Source: Ruminococcaceae bacterium UBA1405 | Lineage (GTDB): Bacteria > Bacillota > Clostridia > Oscillospirales > Ruminococcaceae | Reading direction: 5' to 3' | Assembly (NCBI GenBank): GCA_002305685.1 | Contig: DBQB01000036.1 | Coordinates: forward strand, 1-14,178 | DNA: 14,178 nt | Part shown: positions 13,339 to 14,178 of the stretch, piece after piece | How positions within the stretch are numbered: position 1 is the stretch's first letter | Layout: every line of letters starts with the position of its first letter | Position numbers and translations under genes: made by a program | The notes under the pieces: generated by a model | Databases searched by the model: none | Seen by the model: the letters and a program-made list of their open reading frames with translations, nothing else | What the model was told of the DNA's origin: nothing

Positions 13339-14103
13339 TTGCTGGCCATTGAAAGAAGGAAATTGTTTCTGGACACCATTAACGAACAGGGGATTGCGAC
13401 CGTTGCAGCGCTGGCGCAGATGGGTAATGTATCAGAAGAAACGGTCCGGCGCGACCTGCTCCTTTTGGAGCAGGAGGGCCATGTGATCAAAACCCATGGC
13501 GGCGCGGTACCCAACGAAAGTCGTCTGGGGGATATCTCAGCAGAAATCCGTCAAAACATGAACCTGCCGTTAAAAACTAAGATTGCTGCTTGCGCGGCAA
13601 GTTTGGTGCGGCCTGGGGACACCCTCTTTCTGGATGCCAGTACGACCGCCCTGTACCTTGCGCGGGCACTAAAAAAGTGCCGGGAAATACGGGTGATCAC
13701 CAATTCTCTGCCGATCATCAACGAGTTGAGCCACTACCCAGATATAAAGCTGGTGAGTGTTGGAGGGCAACTGTCCCTTTCCAACCAGTCCTTTATCGGT
13801 GATGCCGCCCAGCGGTTGATCCTGGACAACTATTGTGCCAGCAAAATCTTCTTTTCCTGCCGGGGGCTCTCGGAGGATGGGGAGATGTTCGAGAGCGACG
13901 AGGCGGAAACCGCCGTCAAACGGGTGATGCTTCGTTGCGCCGCAGAGCGCATTATGCTTTGCGACAGCACCAAATATGGGAGGATTGGTCATGTGAAACT
14001 TGGAAACCTGGAGAAAATCTCTACGGTGATCACGGACCGGATTCCCGATCCTACCTGGAAAAAGCTGCTGGATTATCATCATATTAAAATTATGTATTGC
14101 TGA
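13339..14103 (+). CDS. DeoR-family transcriptional regulator, TTG start
   Basis: The 254-residue protein is a DeoR-family regulator. The N-terminal winged helix-turn-helix has the recognition helix VSEETVRRDL (31-40) and the family wing HGGAVPNE. The C-terminal DeoRC domain has DTLFLDASTTALYLARAL and VITNSLPI, the sugar-phosphate-binding fold. Members usually repress sugar operons and release DNA when a phosphorylated sugar binds, so L-fuculose- or L-rhamnulose-phosphate is a natural candidate inducer here. GGAAGGGA (13325-13332) lies six bases before TTG 13339; an earlier in-frame TTG at 13318 has no binding site. It is the last gene seen of the operon, 36 bases after the pduT-like gene, which suggests autoregulation. 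Candidate operators are the 13-bp repeats at 3169-3194. Confidence 0.9.
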   Translation: MLAIERRKLFLDTINEQGIATVAALAQMGNVSEETVRRDLLLLEQEGHVIKTHGGAVPNESRLGDISAEIRQNMNLPLKTKIAACAASLVRPGDTLFLDASTTALYLARALKKCREIRVITNSLPIINELSHYPDIKLVSVGGQLSLSNQSFIGDAAQRLILDNYCASKIFFSCRGLSEDGEMFESDEAETAVKRVMLRCAAERIMLCDSTKYGRIGHVKLGNLEKISTVITDRIPDPTWKKLLDYHHIKIMYC

Positions 14104-14114
14104 TATGTCTTTGG

Positions 14115-14138
14115 GCATATTGCGTTCGGTATGCTTTT
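14115..14138 (+). terminator. Weak hairpin with T run after the regulator gene
   Basis: GCATAT (14115-14120) can pair with GTATGC (14129-14134), including one G-U pair, followed by TTTT. The stem is short, so this is at best a weak terminator. Transcription may continue past the window end. Confidence 0.3.
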
Positions 14139-14178
14139 CCTTCGGCTCTGACAAAGCCAACAAACAACGCCCTGCAAA

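Overview
The window looks like a chromosomal segment of an anaerobic Gram-positive fermenter of the class Clostridia. The reasons are strong AGGAGG-type ribosome binding sites, frequent TTG and GTG starts, A/T-rich promoters with TATAAT boxes, and proteins that read like clostridial homologues. The exact genus cannot be told from the sequence alone; an Oscillospirales or Lachnospirales gut bacterium is my guess. No rRNA, tRNA, CRISPR array, transposase or phage gene was seen.

Layout. Positions 201-1658 hold a cytoplasmic beta-lactamase-fold serine hydrolase on the + strand. It is flanked by an imperfect direct repeat and faces a convergent aldo/keto reductase with two C-terminal [4Fe-4S] motifs (1938-3065, - strand). 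Two stacked hairpins between them act as a bidirectional terminator. Positions 3066-3580 are a 515-base divergent regulatory region with a promoter for each direction and a perfect 13-bp tandem repeat. From 3581 to 14103 runs one + strand operon that encodes a bacterial microcompartment (BMC). Its order is class II (fuculose/rhamnulose-phosphate type) aldolase, PduO-like adenosyltransferase/heme-binding fusion, CoA-acylating aldehyde dehydrogenase (PduP), zinc alcohol dehydrogenase, four hexamer shell proteins (BMC-H), PduL phosphotransacylase, a pentamer vertex protein (EutN/BMC-P), PduS/RnfC-like flavo-Fe-S protein, a PduT-type tandem shell protein (BMC-T), and a DeoR-family regulator.

How the genes work together (inference). 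The aldolase would split a 6-deoxyhexulose 1-phosphate into DHAP and L-lactaldehyde. Inside the shell, an aldehyde would be oxidised by PduP to an acyl-CoA, PduL would convert this to acyl-phosphate for ATP formation, and the alcohol dehydrogenase would reoxidise NADH. Aldolase, PduP, alcohol dehydrogenase and PduL all carry a matching short amphipathic helix at one end, separated by a linker, which is the usual encapsulation peptide; all four are therefore predicted lumen cargo. PduS and PduT would pass electrons across the shell. The gene order is close to the fucose/rhamnose glycyl-radical BMC locus of Clostridium phytofermentans as I remember it. However, this window holds no glycyl-radical enzyme and no B12 diol dehydratase, and it carries a PduO-like gene instead. 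The signature enzyme is therefore either outside the window or absent.

The most unusual points are: a BMC-H gene with two in-frame translation starts that would give a plain form and a form with a basic, disordered 59-residue extension; near-identity of that gene with its neighbour two genes upstream; a CxC-rich tail on PduL and a four-cysteine element in the aldolase; and strong RNA structures between operon genes, including a candidate H-type pseudoknot just before the vertex-protein gene.
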